From assembly GCA_003223245.1 (NCBI GenBank), contig QHYI01000151.1:25701-89700 (forward strand): DNA of 64,000 nt, read 5' to 3'. A program made the translations under genes and the position numbers. The stretch's first letter is position 1, and each line of letters starts with the position of its first letter. Shown piece by piece: positions 35,414 to 43,597 of this stretch. Origin of the DNA: Acidobacteriota bacterium (GTDB lineage: Bacteria; Acidobacteriota; Terriglobia; Acidiferrales; UBA7541). The notes under the pieces are model-generated. The model was not told the origin of the DNA. It saw nothing but the letters and a program-made list of their open reading frames with translations, and did not search any database.

Positions 35414-36456
35414 AGATTCTCATCCGCGCGACCAATTGGGTGGGCGATGCCATCATGGCGTTGCCCGCGTTGCGTGCCGTGCGCATCCGTTTCCCAGAAG
35501 CGGGAATCGCCATTCTGGCGCGTCCTCATGTCGCGGACATCTATCGCGACCAGCAGATTTGCGATCAGTTCATTACCTATGAGTTGCAGGGGAAACATTC
35601 GGGACTTTTTGGCCGGGAACGGCTGGCCAGGGAGTTGCGCGCTTTAAAATTCGACGTGGCTCTTTTGCTGCAAAACGCCTTCGACGCGGCGTGGCTGGCT
35701 TGGCGGGCGGGTATTCCCGAACGCATCGGCTTTGCCCGCGATGCCCGCAGTTTTCTCCTAACGAAAGCGGTTCCGGTCCCTAGGCCGGGCGAAATTCCGC
35801 GGCATGAGAAGTTTTATTATCTGGAATTTCTTCGCCGCGCCGGTTGGATCGATTCGCTCCCAGACGAAACTTTCATTGCTTTAAAAGTTTCCGAGCAAAA
35901 CCGCGTCATTGCAGCAGAGTTTCTTTCTCAGTTTGGCGCGCGCCCCCATTCTCTCCGCATCGCGATTGGCGCCGGCGCTTCCTATGGTTCCGCAAAATGC
36001 TGGCCGCCCTCGCGATTTGCCGAACTCGCGAATCGTTTACAGGCACAGACTGATGCGGACATCATCCTCTTTGGAACCGCATTCGAAGCCGCCGTCACAC
36101 GGGCTATCGCTAGAGAGTTGCGCAAGCCTCCGGTCGATCTTACCGGCAAAACGGCCATTGCCGATCTGCCAGCCGTACTCTCCCACTGTCATCTCTTTAT
36201 TGGAAACGACTCGGGAGCCATGCATGTTGCTGCTGCCGTGGGCCTTCCGGTAATTGCTATTTTTGGCCCGACCGATCCGTTTGGCACGGCTCCGGTAACG
36301 CCCCGCTGCACCATTGTTCAGGAAAAACCATATTGCAGCCCTTGTTTTCTCCGTCATTGTCCCACCGACCATCGCTGCATGCGCGCCATCACTCCCGACA
36401 TGGTGGAAGCTGCGGCGAGACCTTGGCTGCACGCCTTGGGGGCACAGCATGCCTGA
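35410..36456 (+). CDS. waaF: Lipopolysaccharide heptosyltransferase II (WaaF-like)
   Basis: A 348-residue GT9 enzyme beginning MKILIRATNWVGDAIMALPA, with VALLLQNAFDAAWLAW, GAGASYGSAKCWPPSRFAEL and the donor motif NDSGAMHVAAAVGLPVIAIFG. A CSPCFLRHCPTDHRCM segment near the C terminus is common in this family. It transfers L,D-heptose onto the core. The start is GTG in a GTGA overlap with lpxK. Its last 8 bases overlap gmhB. Confidence 0.92.
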   Translation: MKILIRATNWVGDAIMALPALRAVRIRFPEAGIAILARPHVADIYRDQQICDQFITYELQGKHSGLFGRERLARELRALKFDVALLLQNAFDAAWLAWRAGIPERIGFARDARSFLLTKAVPVPRPGEIPRHEKFYYLEFLRRAGWIDSLPDETFIALKVSEQNRVIAAEFLSQFGARPHSLRIAIGAGASYGSAKCWPPSRFAELANRLQAQTDADIILFGTAFEAAVTRAIARELRKPPVDLTGKTAIADLPAVLSHCHLFIGNDSGAMHVAAAVGLPVIAIFGPTDPFGTAPVTPRCTIVQEKPYCSPCFLRHCPTDHRCMRAITPDMVEAAARPWLHALGAQHA

Positions 36457-37018
36457 GCTCTCGCGCTTGCGTGCCGCCGTGTTCGTCGACCGCGACGGCA
36501 CGATCTGCGAAGAGGTCGGCTACTTGAATCATGTCAGTCGTTTTCGTATGTTCCCGTTTGTCGGGGCGGCACTGCGGCGTCTCAACCAGGCGGGCTATCC
36601 GGTGATCGTTGTGTCCAACCAGTCGGGCGCCGCGCGCGGATACTTTCCGGAATCCTTACTGCACGAAGTGACGGAACTCATGAAGCAGCAACTTTCTGAA
36701 GCAGGCGCGCACTTAGATGCCGTTTACTACTGCCTGCATCCCTCCTCGGAAAGCTGCGCCTGCCGCAAGCCGAAAACCGGCATGCTGGAATGCGCCGCGC
36801 GTGATTATGCTATCGATTTGCAGCGATCGTTCGTGATTGGAGATCGCTACATCGATGTCGAACTCGCTCGCAATGCGCGCGCGCGTGGCATCCTCGTCCG
36901 CACGGGTTATGGGGAAGGCGAGCTTGCGTGGCATGCAGCGAAATGGCCGGCCGCTCCGGAGTTTATTGCCAATGATTTGGCCCAAGCCGCCGATTGGATT
37001 TTGAGGCAGCCACGATGA
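36449..37018 (+). CDS. gmhB: D-glycero-D-manno-heptose bisphosphate phosphatase GmhB
   Basis: A 189-residue HAD phosphatase: FVDRDGTICEE (nucleophile and acid Asp), VSNQSGAARGYF, the zinc loop CLHPSSESCACRKPKTGM, and FVIGDRYIDVELARNA. It removes the 7-phosphate (or 1-phosphate) of heptose bisphosphate in the ADP-heptose route. The ATG at 36449 overlaps the upstream heptosyltransferase gene by 8 bp, and its stop overlaps the next gene as ATGA. The frame is open further upstream, but without similarity. Confidence 0.93.
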   Translation: MPELSRLRAAVFVDRDGTICEEVGYLNHVSRFRMFPFVGAALRRLNQAGYPVIVVSNQSGAARGYFPESLLHEVTELMKQQLSEAGAHLDAVYYCLHPSSESCACRKPKTGMLECAARDYAIDLQRSFVIGDRYIDVELARNARARGILVRTGYGEGELAWHAAKWPAAPEFIANDLAQAADWILRQPR

Positions 37019-38073
37019 AGCGCCCCGCCGCTCGAAAAGACCGCCCTGCGTCGGTAGACCTGCGCGACCTCGCCGAGTGTGTGGAAAAATTCCCAGGGAA
37101 GACAATCGTACTTCTCGGTGATTTCGTGGCCGACGAATTCCGCTATGGCGACATTTCCCGAGTTTCTCGCGAAGCCCCGGTTCTGATCCTGAAACATCGT
37201 GAGACTCATGTAGCCCCGGGCGGAGGCGCAAACGCCGCAAACAATCTTGCCTCTCTTGACGCTAAGGTAGTTCCGATCACCGTTGTTGGCGATGACGCAG
37301 CTGGAGATGCCCTTTTTCAGCATTTTCTTCAGAAGGGCATCAGCACAAATGGCATCTTTCGCCTGAAGGGCCGAGCCACGCCGACCAAGACGCGTTTTCT
37401 GGCCGGCTGGGCGCATACCGTCGCGCAGCAAGTTCTCCGCTGCGACTATGAACCGCAAGTTCCTTTGCGGGAAGCAATTCGACGCAAGATTCAGCAGAAG
37501 CTCTCTGCCAGCTTGCGCAAGGCCGACGCGCTGGCCATCTCGGATTATGGATTTGGTGTTGCCACTCCTGATCTCGTCCGCCAGGCTACGGCAAAGCTCA
37601 GAAATTCATTGCCCATCACGCTTGACGCGCGCTACCGGTTGCTCTGCTACGCAAAATCCGGCATCACCTCTGCGACTCCAAATGAGGCTGAACTCGAGGC
37701 GGAGCATCACACGGCCATTGGATCGGATCGAGAGCGACTGGCGCGAGTTGGAGGCGCTACGCTTTCCGCCATGAAGTTGCAGGCCCTCCTGGTTACTCGC
37801 GGCCGTCACGGATCGGCGCTTTTCGAACCGGGCAACCGGCTTACGCACATCCCCATTCACGGCTCTGACCAGGCGGTGGACGTGACTGGCGCCGGCGACA
37901 CCGTTCTTGCGGCTTACACGTTGGCACTTGCCTGCGGTGCATCTTCTCTCGAAGCCGCGCATATTGCGAATATTGCCGGTGGTCTCGTGGTCATGAAGCG
38001 CGGCACAGCCACAGTCTCGCGCCAGGAGCTTCTCGATGCCATCCGCTGCGAAATTTCCGGAGCCTCTTCCTGA
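37015..38073 (+). CDS. hldE1: Heptose-7-phosphate kinase domain of HldE, as separate gene (RfaE1)
   Basis: A 352-residue PfkB/ribokinase-fold kinase: VLLGDFVADEFRYGDISRVS, the substrate loop HVAPGGGANAANNLAS, and the anion hole VDVTGAGDTVLAAYTLALA. It phosphorylates heptose-7-phosphate at position 1. In enteric bacteria this domain is fused to the nucleotidyltransferase; here the second half is its own gene 3 bp downstream. ATGA overlap with gmhB marks the start. Confidence 0.92.
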   Translation: MKRPAARKDRPASVDLRDLAECVEKFPGKTIVLLGDFVADEFRYGDISRVSREAPVLILKHRETHVAPGGGANAANNLASLDAKVVPITVVGDDAAGDALFQHFLQKGISTNGIFRLKGRATPTKTRFLAGWAHTVAQQVLRCDYEPQVPLREAIRRKIQQKLSASLRKADALAISDYGFGVATPDLVRQATAKLRNSLPITLDARYRLLCYAKSGITSATPNEAELEAEHHTAIGSDRERLARVGGATLSAMKLQALLVTRGRHGSALFEPGNRLTHIPIHGSDQAVDVTGAGDTVLAAYTLALACGASSLEAAHIANIAGGLVVMKRGTATVSRQELLDAIRCEISGASS

Positions 38074-38076
38074 ACT

Positions 38077-38568
38077 ATGCGCGAAGCTGCCAGTAAGATC
38101 GTTCCTCGCGAAGTGCTGGGGAGCAAACTCGCGGAACACAAGCGCCGCGGCGAGCGCATCGTCTTTTCCAATGGCTGCTTTGACACGCTGCACGTCGGCC
38201 ACGTCCGCTACCTTGAAGGCGCGCGTCGCGAAGGCGACATTCTCGTCGTGGGGGTCAATGACGATTCGAGCGTGCGCCACTTGAAAGGCCCTGGCCGGCC
38301 CGTTCTTGATGAAAACGCTCGCGCATTACTGGTTGCGGCGCTTCGCTGCGTGGATTACGTCGTGCTCTTTTCCGAACCGACCGTGCAAGCGCTCCTCGAA
38401 GAATTACGGCCTGACGTTCATGCTAAGGGTACCGACTACACAGCGGAAACTGTGCCAGAGCGCGCCACTGCTGCGCGGCTCGGTATTCGCGTGGCCATCG
38501 TGGGTGATCCCAAGGATCACTCCACGCGGTCGTTCTTCGAATCCCTGCGCAAGGCAGCGCATGACTGA
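38077..38568 (+). CDS. hldE2: ADP-heptose synthase nucleotidyltransferase domain (RfaE2)
   Basis: A 163-residue cytidylyltransferase-fold protein with SNGCFDTLHVGHVRYL (the HxGH site), GVNDDSSVRHLKGPGRPV and DPKDHSTRSFFE (the third motif, matching xSTR). It adenylates heptose-1-phosphate to ADP-heptose, the donor for both heptosyltransferases. It is a separate gene just after the kinase half and overlaps the next gene by 8 bp. Confidence 0.93.
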   Translation: MREAASKIVPREVLGSKLAEHKRRGERIVFSNGCFDTLHVGHVRYLEGARREGDILVVGVNDDSSVRHLKGPGRPVLDENARALLVAALRCVDYVVLFSEPTVQALLEELRPDVHAKGTDYTAETVPERATAARLGIRVAIVGDPKDHSTRSFFESLRKAAHD

Positions 38569-39577
38569 GCCGCGCTTTCTTGTCGTGCGCCTCGGCTCGC
38601 TGGGAGATATCGTGCACACGTTTCCCGCCGTAGCGGGTCTTCGCGAATCGTTCCCTAAAGCTGAAATTGTTTGGCTGACGCATCCTCGCTGGAAAGAATT
38701 AGTCGGCAGCAGCGAGCTGGTCACGGAAATATGGGAATTGGAGACGCGCTCCCTCGCTTCCGTCCACCAGATCATTAGGCGCATTCCTAAAAAGAAATTC
38801 ACAGCGTCCATCGACTATCAAGGGCTCTGGAAATCTGCGGTATTCCCCTTTCTCGGACGAGTGCCGCGCCGCATCGGATTCTCTTCGCACTCCGTTCGCG
38901 AATTTGGCGTGCCAGCCCTGTACACCGACCGTGTTTTCGTTGCCACCGCGCATATTGCCGATCAAAACGGCGAGCTTTCTCACGGTGCAGGAGCGCAAAG
39001 GGGCGTCGCCCCGTTTTTGCTTTCCGTCTCTTCGTTGCAGGAGGCGTTTGTTTTGCAACTCTTGCGCGGATTCAACGCAGAGCGCTACATCGTATTGAGC
39101 CCTGGAGGAGGGTGGCGTTCTAAGTGCTGGCCTCCGGACCGCTACGGGGCGCTTTGCCGGCAGATCCATGCAAAGCTAGGACTGCGCTGCTTCTTAAACC
39201 AGGGCCCTGGAGATGAGGGTATCGTTGCGGCTGTCAAAGCCGCCAGCGGTGACGCGGCTCCCGTTGCCTGTAGCAGTTCTTTGCACCAGCTAATGGTTCT
39301 CTTGCGCAATGCGCTTTGCGTCGTTGGTGGCGACACGGGACCTCTCCACCTTGCGGTGGCTTTGGGGACTCCAGTCGTGGCGCTCTTTGGCCCGACCGAC
39401 CCGGCGCGCAATGGCCCCTATCGGCTGCGCGGCGATTCCACAAAGGACATTGTTCTGCGTAGTCCAAATGCTGTGACCACCTACAAGCGCGGAGATCAGC
39501 CCGATCCTTCCTTGCTCGAACTCCATGTGGCAACAGTTTTCGATGCCGTTCGTTGTCAAGTTGAGGCGCGCCGATGA
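38561..39577 (+). CDS. Heptosyltransferase I-like protein (WaaC family)
   Basis: A 338-residue GT9 glycosyltransferase starting MTEPRFLVVRLGSLGDIVHT, with DYQGLWKSAVFPFLGRVPRR, SPGGGWRSKCWPPDRYG and the donor site GGDTGPLHLAVALGTPVVALFG. It probably attaches the first heptose to KDO, given waaF and the ADP-heptose genes in the same operon. The ATG lies in the last codons of the nucleotidyltransferase gene. The frame is open 255 bp upstream, but only in the overlapping region. Confidence 0.88.
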   Translation: MTEPRFLVVRLGSLGDIVHTFPAVAGLRESFPKAEIVWLTHPRWKELVGSSELVTEIWELETRSLASVHQIIRRIPKKKFTASIDYQGLWKSAVFPFLGRVPRRIGFSSHSVREFGVPALYTDRVFVATAHIADQNGELSHGAGAQRGVAPFLLSVSSLQEAFVLQLLRGFNAERYIVLSPGGGWRSKCWPPDRYGALCRQIHAKLGLRCFLNQGPGDEGIVAAVKAASGDAAPVACSSSLHQLMVLLRNALCVVGGDTGPLHLAVALGTPVVALFGPTDPARNGPYRLRGDSTKDIVLRSPNAVTTYKRGDQPDPSLLELHVATVFDAVRCQVEARR

Positions 39578-40131
39578 GCCTTCCAGGCACCTTTTTCATG
39601 CGCTGGCGCGTTCGCCTCGGCTATCCACTGGCCGTCATTGCTCTTTGGTTTTCTCGTCCGTCCCCTCGGAGCGTCTTGCTCGGCGGTTTGGTGGGGCTGC
39701 TGGGCCTTTGGCTACGTGGCTGCGCTGCCGGCTATCTGCACAAGCAGGAAATGCTCACGGTCGGCGGCCCCTATGCTTACACGCGCAATCCTCTTTATCT
39801 CGGCAGCGCCGTGATGGCGCTCGGTGCCGCCGTCGCGATGAAATCCTGGATTTCTGCTTCACTCCTTCTTCTGTACTTCGCGATTTTCTATTCTGCGGTG
39901 ATGCGCCGCGAAGAAACAGAACTGCGCATGCGCCACGGCTCGGTCTTTGAAGCATATGCGCGCGCGGTTCCGCTCTTTCTCCCGCGTTTGCGGCCCCTAA
40001 AATTACCTATGGCATCTTCAGCGGCATTTTCGTTCGCGCAATACAAGAAGAACCACGAATGGCAGGCTGCTCTTGGCTTCCTACTCCTTCTTATCGCTTT
40101 GCTGTTGATTTGGCATTTTCCTAAGGGTTGA
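39574..40131 (+). CDS. Isoprenylcysteine methyltransferase-like (ICMT/PEMT) membrane protein
   Basis: A 185-residue protein with several membrane helices and the family core GGPYAYTRNPLYLGSAVMALG (about 64-84), followed by YFAIFYSAVMRREETELRMRHGSVFEAYARAVPLF. The core His found in some ICMT/PEMT members is not obvious, but the NPLY and RREE...F..Y.... motifs fit the SAM-binding membrane methyltransferases. As the last gene of the lipid A operon (ATGA overlap), it may modify a lipid or polyprenyl substrate of the envelope. The C-terminal extension from about residue 140 adds a further hydrophobic helix. Confidence 0.78.
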   Translation: MSLPGTFFMRWRVRLGYPLAVIALWFSRPSPRSVLLGGLVGLLGLWLRGCAAGYLHKQEMLTVGGPYAYTRNPLYLGSAVMALGAAVAMKSWISASLLLLYFAIFYSAVMRREETELRMRHGSVFEAYARAVPLFLPRLRPLKLPMASSAAFSFAQYKKNHEWQAALGFLLLLIALLLIWHFPKG

Positions 40132-40159
40132 CTCCGTCGTGCTGCCCGTCTTAGGGCAC

Positions 40160-40372
40160 GCAACGAAATTGTCATCTGCCGTCGGTCGGTAAGAACATGC
40201 ACGGCGCCTTGGCGATTGGTCCGCGGGACGCGCACGCCTGCCGAGCTAATCTCGCCAGCGGGTCCGGGTTGGGATGCTCATAGGCTTTGTTTCCCAACGG
40301 AAATAATTCCGATTTTTGGCCGCACGGCCTGAGTCGTGGAATTCCTTCCGCCGTGATGGCCAACCTTCATGG
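40160..40372 (-). pseudogene. comEC: 3' remnant of comEC (metallo-beta-lactamase-like domain), frameshifted
   Basis: On the minus strand, three successive frames hold consecutive pieces of the ComEC C-terminal hydrolase domain. They are MKVGHHGGRNSTTQ plus AVRPKIGIISVGK, then YEHPNPDPLARLARQ, then AGVRVPRTNRQGAVHVLTDR. The order and spacing match intact ComEC (LKVGHHGS...STT, RPxIAVIS, YGHPxP, TDxxGAVHV). The remnant begins exactly at the end of rlmD, so the rest of comEC (competence DNA-uptake channel) is gone. Two frameshifts and a short deletion make it non-functional. Confidence 0.8.
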
Positions 40373-41686
40373 CGCTTTTCGCAACCTCACCAGCGTCTCG
40401 ATGTGGAAGGTCTGCGGGAACAGATCGAACAAATGCATTTCTTTGATTTCGTAGCGATTGCCCGGGGCGTCTATTTCTTTCGGCTTCCGCGCGGAATTTG
40501 TCAGAACCGCCAAATCCCGAGCTAGCGTGGACGGGTCGCACGAAAGGTAAACAATTTCTGCCGCTTGGAGTTCGGCAAGGTCCTTTGCGGCCCGCGCGCC
40601 CAGCCCTGCCCTGGGCGGATCCAAAACCACAAATTCCGGCCGTTCCTTTGTCTTTTTCAGAAACTCTTCCGCGTGTTGGTTATGCGAAGCGATCGAAACG
40701 CCCGCGAGTTCTGCATTCGCTTGGAGATCTCGCGTGGCGGCGAGATTGGCATCGACGCCGACGACTTTCCTGAACGCCTTCGCCAGCGGCAGAGTGAAGA
40801 ACCCGACTCCTGCGTACAAGTCGAGAGCGGACTCGCCATAGGCGTTCGCCACCACGGTTTTGAGCAAATCCTCAATCAAAAAGCGATTCACCTGAAAGAA
40901 CGACAAATGGCTGACACGATATTGATACCCACCGGCCTCTTGCATCAGGTGTCCAGGCCCGCTCAGTTCAAACTTGTTTTTCTTCTGATCCAGCAGCAAC
41001 AAGCTCTCAAGCTGTGGAAGCGCGCCGTGGAACACCGACATTAACTCACTGGCAGTTTTTGGAAAACGCTCAAACGCGACGTTCAGCGCAATTTTCTCGT
41101 CTCGTGAGTCCGCAAACGCCTCAATCTCTTGGGTCCCGGCGGGCAACGTGCCGGTACGCGTCATGTCCTGCAACTTCAAAAACGTTTGCGCCAGCAGCGG
41201 CGAAAGCACTGGACACTCGTCGATCGGCAGAATCACCGAGCTTTCCGGCAAGAAATATCCCAGTGCGCGAGGCATCCCTGCGCGCACCGCCCACTGCGCG
41301 CGGTTGCGGTAACCATAGGGCTCTGCGGCATGGTCGATAATCTCTCCGTTCCATGGAATTCCGCCAAGCCGTGAGAGCGTTTCGCGCAAAATTGCTTTCT
41401 TCAACCTTAACTGCTCTGCGGCGGAAATATGTTGATAGTGGCATCCGCCGCACTTCTGAAAGTGCACGCATCTTGGCTTGCCGCGTTCTTTCGCTGGGGA
41501 GGTGACTTCCAGCAGTTCTGTCCACAGCAGCTTCTTTTGCCTCTTCTTGGTGACCGCGCGCACTTCTTCCCCCGGCAGGACGTAGGGCACAAAAACCGTG
41601 TTTCCGTCGGCGTGGGCCAAGCCCTCGCCGCCGTAGACGAGCTTCTCGATCGACAGTTTTAGATCTTCCGGCATGTAGACAGTCAT
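40367..41686 (-). CDS. rlmD: 23S rRNA (uracil-5-)-methyltransferase RlmD/RumA family
   Basis: A 439-residue SAM enzyme: N-terminal TRAM domain (about 5-60, LSIEKLVYGGEGLA), [4Fe-4S] cysteines in CVHFQKCGGC (about 73-82), the SAM motif LDLYAGVGFFTLPLA, VLDPPRAGLG, and the catalytic YLSCDPSTLARD. It methylates C5 of a uridine in 23S rRNA (U1939-type, or U747 for RlmC). The chosen start is ATG 41686; an upstream in-frame start at 41710 is less likely. Its 3' end runs directly into the comEC remnant. Confidence 0.92.
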   Translation of the reverse strand: MTVYMPEDLKLSIEKLVYGGEGLAHADGNTVFVPYVLPGEEVRAVTKKRQKKLLWTELLEVTSPAKERGKPRCVHFQKCGGCHYQHISAAEQLRLKKAILRETLSRLGGIPWNGEIIDHAAEPYGYRNRAQWAVRAGMPRALGYFLPESSVILPIDECPVLSPLLAQTFLKLQDMTRTGTLPAGTQEIEAFADSRDEKIALNVAFERFPKTASELMSVFHGALPQLESLLLLDQKKNKFELSGPGHLMQEAGGYQYRVSHLSFFQVNRFLIEDLLKTVVANAYGESALDLYAGVGFFTLPLAKAFRKVVGVDANLAATRDLQANAELAGVSIASHNQHAEEFLKKTKERPEFVVLDPPRAGLGARAAKDLAELQAAEIVYLSCDPSTLARDLAVLTNSARKPKEIDAPGNRYEIKEMHLFDLFPQTFHIETLVRLRKAP

Positions 41687-41974
41687 TCTACGACACCCAC
41701 GTTTGGCCAAAGGGCCTAGCGGGAGAGGCTGACACCCTGGTATTTTGTATCGTTTTCAAAACAAAGTGGTTACTAAATTTGATCGATGGAAGTTGTTGAA
41801 AACAAAGGATAGGCAAGTTATGCCTTACAACTGTCAACCATTAACCACTATATACCATATATACCACAAAGCAAAGTCCGTTAAAGAAAATAGAAGTGCC
41901 TTAGATTCAGGGACTTAGAGAGGGGAGTTTCGCGTTCTTTCTTGCTGCGCGCGCTCGCGGGAGCGGCCAAAAGG
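41687..41974. other. AT-rich intergenic island
   Basis: 288 bp with a marked local drop in GC at about 41740-41900, unlike its surroundings. It includes TATATACCA repeated as ACTATATACCATATATACCAC (41847-41867), TTGTTGAAAAC and a consensus TTGACA (41837-41832, minus strand) with no good -10 box. No gene is visible. It probably holds the rlmD promoter. Confidence 0.45.
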
Positions 41975-42697
41975 TCAACAGAGGTAAAACAGACTCAGCC
42001 GCGGCAGCCGGAATTCCTCGAGCAGCCGCTTCTGGATGTACTGCTTTTCGACCAGAGCCAATTGCTCGGCTTTCATCTTTCTCCGGTAGGCTGCCAGTTG
42101 GCCGTCCAATTCCCGCCGGATTTTCAGCATCAACTCTTCCGGAGCATGGTTTGTCAGCGCCGCTTGCAGTTTGTCGTCCAAAACCGTCAACCGCCGCTCC
42201 AGGTCCTCCAGCTCGAGCGCTCCCGGTGTGCCGAGCAGTATTTCAGCGGCTTCGACGGATCTGCCGATGTCCTTTAACGCCGCCGCGAGTTCCGGATGCA
42301 CGTTCTGGCCGTTTTCTGCCGCCTCCTTTAGCTTTCTAGCGTTCTGAGCGAAGTATTTTTTCAGCTCGTCGCGCGAGAAGGGCTCTTTTTGTTGCGCGGA
42401 CTTTGCAGCCGGGGCCTTGCCTGCTGCGGCTTCTAATTGCTCTTCGGCAGCATCCAAGACCGCGTCCGTGCAATACGCCAGGCTCTTCAGTGGTTTGCCG
42501 GCGCCCTGCCGCGATCGGCCATAGCTTTCGAATGCGCGATCGATTCCTTTGAGCGCCGCTTCCAGCGGCACGCCTGCTTTCTGCCAGGCTTCCATGATGG
42601 CCCAGTCGAGCGGCGACACCAGCAGGTGCGCTCCCCGCTTCTTCCAAAAATATTCTTCGATTTCCGTAAAGTAGTTGAAATAGTTCCAGCCATTCAT
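41975..42697 (-). CDS. Conserved hypothetical protein, mostly helical
   Basis: A 240-residue protein beginning MNGWNYFNYFTEIEEYFWKK. The N-terminal segment (about 1-75, with LLVSPLDWAIMEAWQKAG and GIDRAFESYGR) resembles a conserved domain I have seen only as an uncharacterised protein. An Ala/Lys-rich linker (about 85-115) leads to a helical, coiled-coil-like half (about 115-230). There is no signal peptide, so it is probably cytosolic. It follows coaX by 66 bp on the same strand. The ATG at 42697 lacks a strong ribosome site; a TTG at 42727 is the alternative start. Confidence 0.6.
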   Translation of the reverse strand: MNGWNYFNYFTEIEEYFWKKRGAHLLVSPLDWAIMEAWQKAGVPLEAALKGIDRAFESYGRSRQGAGKPLKSLAYCTDAVLDAAEEQLEAAAGKAPAAKSAQQKEPFSRDELKKYFAQNARKLKEAAENGQNVHPELAAALKDIGRSVEAAEILLGTPGALELEDLERRLTVLDDKLQAALTNHAPEELMLKIRRELDGQLAAYRRKMKAEQLALVEKQYIQKRLLEEFRLPRLSLFYLC

Positions 42698-42763
42698 GGT
42701 GTTGGTTGGAAGCGTCAAGTGCGTCAATCAATCCAGCCGGCTATGGCCGTATCAGCTTGTGCT

Positions 42764-43597
42764 TTACCTCTGAACTTTCTTTGCTGGAACCGTGCTCCGA
42801 GCGTCCGCTGCCGCGCTCTTCCCGTGCTCCGCCGGCTGATTCCTCTCCCAGATCAATCGCAATCCGGTCAAAGTCAGAAACTCATCCGTGTGCTCGATGT
42901 ACTTCGAGCCTTTGGCCACCAATCGCGCCTGGCCTCCCGTGGCCACCACTTTGGCATTCTCGCCCAGCTCTTTCTTCATGCGCGCGAGCATGCCGTCAAC
43001 CATGTCGACCGCGCCGTAATACAAGCCCGCCTGCATGTGCGTGACGGTATTCGTCCCGACGACTTTTCCCGGGTCCTTGATTTCCACGCGCGGGAGTTTC
43101 GCTGCGCGAGCGAACAAAGCTTCCGCGGCAATCCCCAGACCGGGCGCAATCACGCCGCCCAAATATTCGCCCTTTGCCGAAATGGCATCAAAAGTAATCG
43201 CTGTACCGAAATCCACTACGATGCACGGCCCGCCATACTGATGAAAGGCGGCCACGCCGTTCACGATGCGGTCCGCGCCCACCTCGGAGGGATTGTCCAC
43301 CAACACGGCCATGCCCGTCTTCACGCCCATCTCGACAAAAAGAGCCTTCTTTCCAAGATATACGCGCGTCATTTCCGCGAGCGTCCAATTCACCGGCGGC
43401 ACGACCGAGCTGATAATTACTCCCGTGATGTCATTCCGGTCGAGCCCTGCCAGCGCAAATAGATTCCGCGTCAGCACGCCGTATTCGTCGACGGTTTGCT
43501 CGCGCGCTGTCGTCAAGCGCCAGTTGGCAATCAGCTCTTGGCCGTGGAACACGCCCAACACCGTATTCGTGTTTCCCACGTCGATGGTCAGCAGCAT
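42764..43597 (-). CDS. coaX: Type III pantothenate kinase
   Basis: A 277-residue ASKHA-fold kinase: [17 protein letters not shown] (phosphate 1), [48 protein letters not shown] (phosphate 2 and catalytic Asp), GGVIAPGL and a [10 protein letters not shown] segment. It phosphorylates pantothenate in CoA synthesis without feedback by CoA. The start codon abuts the birA stop (TAGATG), so translation is likely coupled. It is followed by the 240-residue hypothetical protein. Confidence 0.95.
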   Translation of the reverse strand: MLLTIDVGNTNTVLGVFHGQELIANWRLTTAREQTVDEYGVLTRNLFALAGLDRNDITGVIISSVVPPVNWTLAEMTRVYLGKKALFVEMGVKTGMAVLVDNPSEVGADRIVNGVAAFHQYGGPCIVVDFGTAITFDAISAKGEYLGGVIAPGLGIAAEALFARAAKLPRVEIKDPGKVVGTNTVTHMQAGLYYGAVDMVDGMLARMKKELGENAKVVATGGQARLVAKGSKYIEHTDEFLTLTGLRLIWERNQPAEHGKSAAADARSTVPAKKVQR

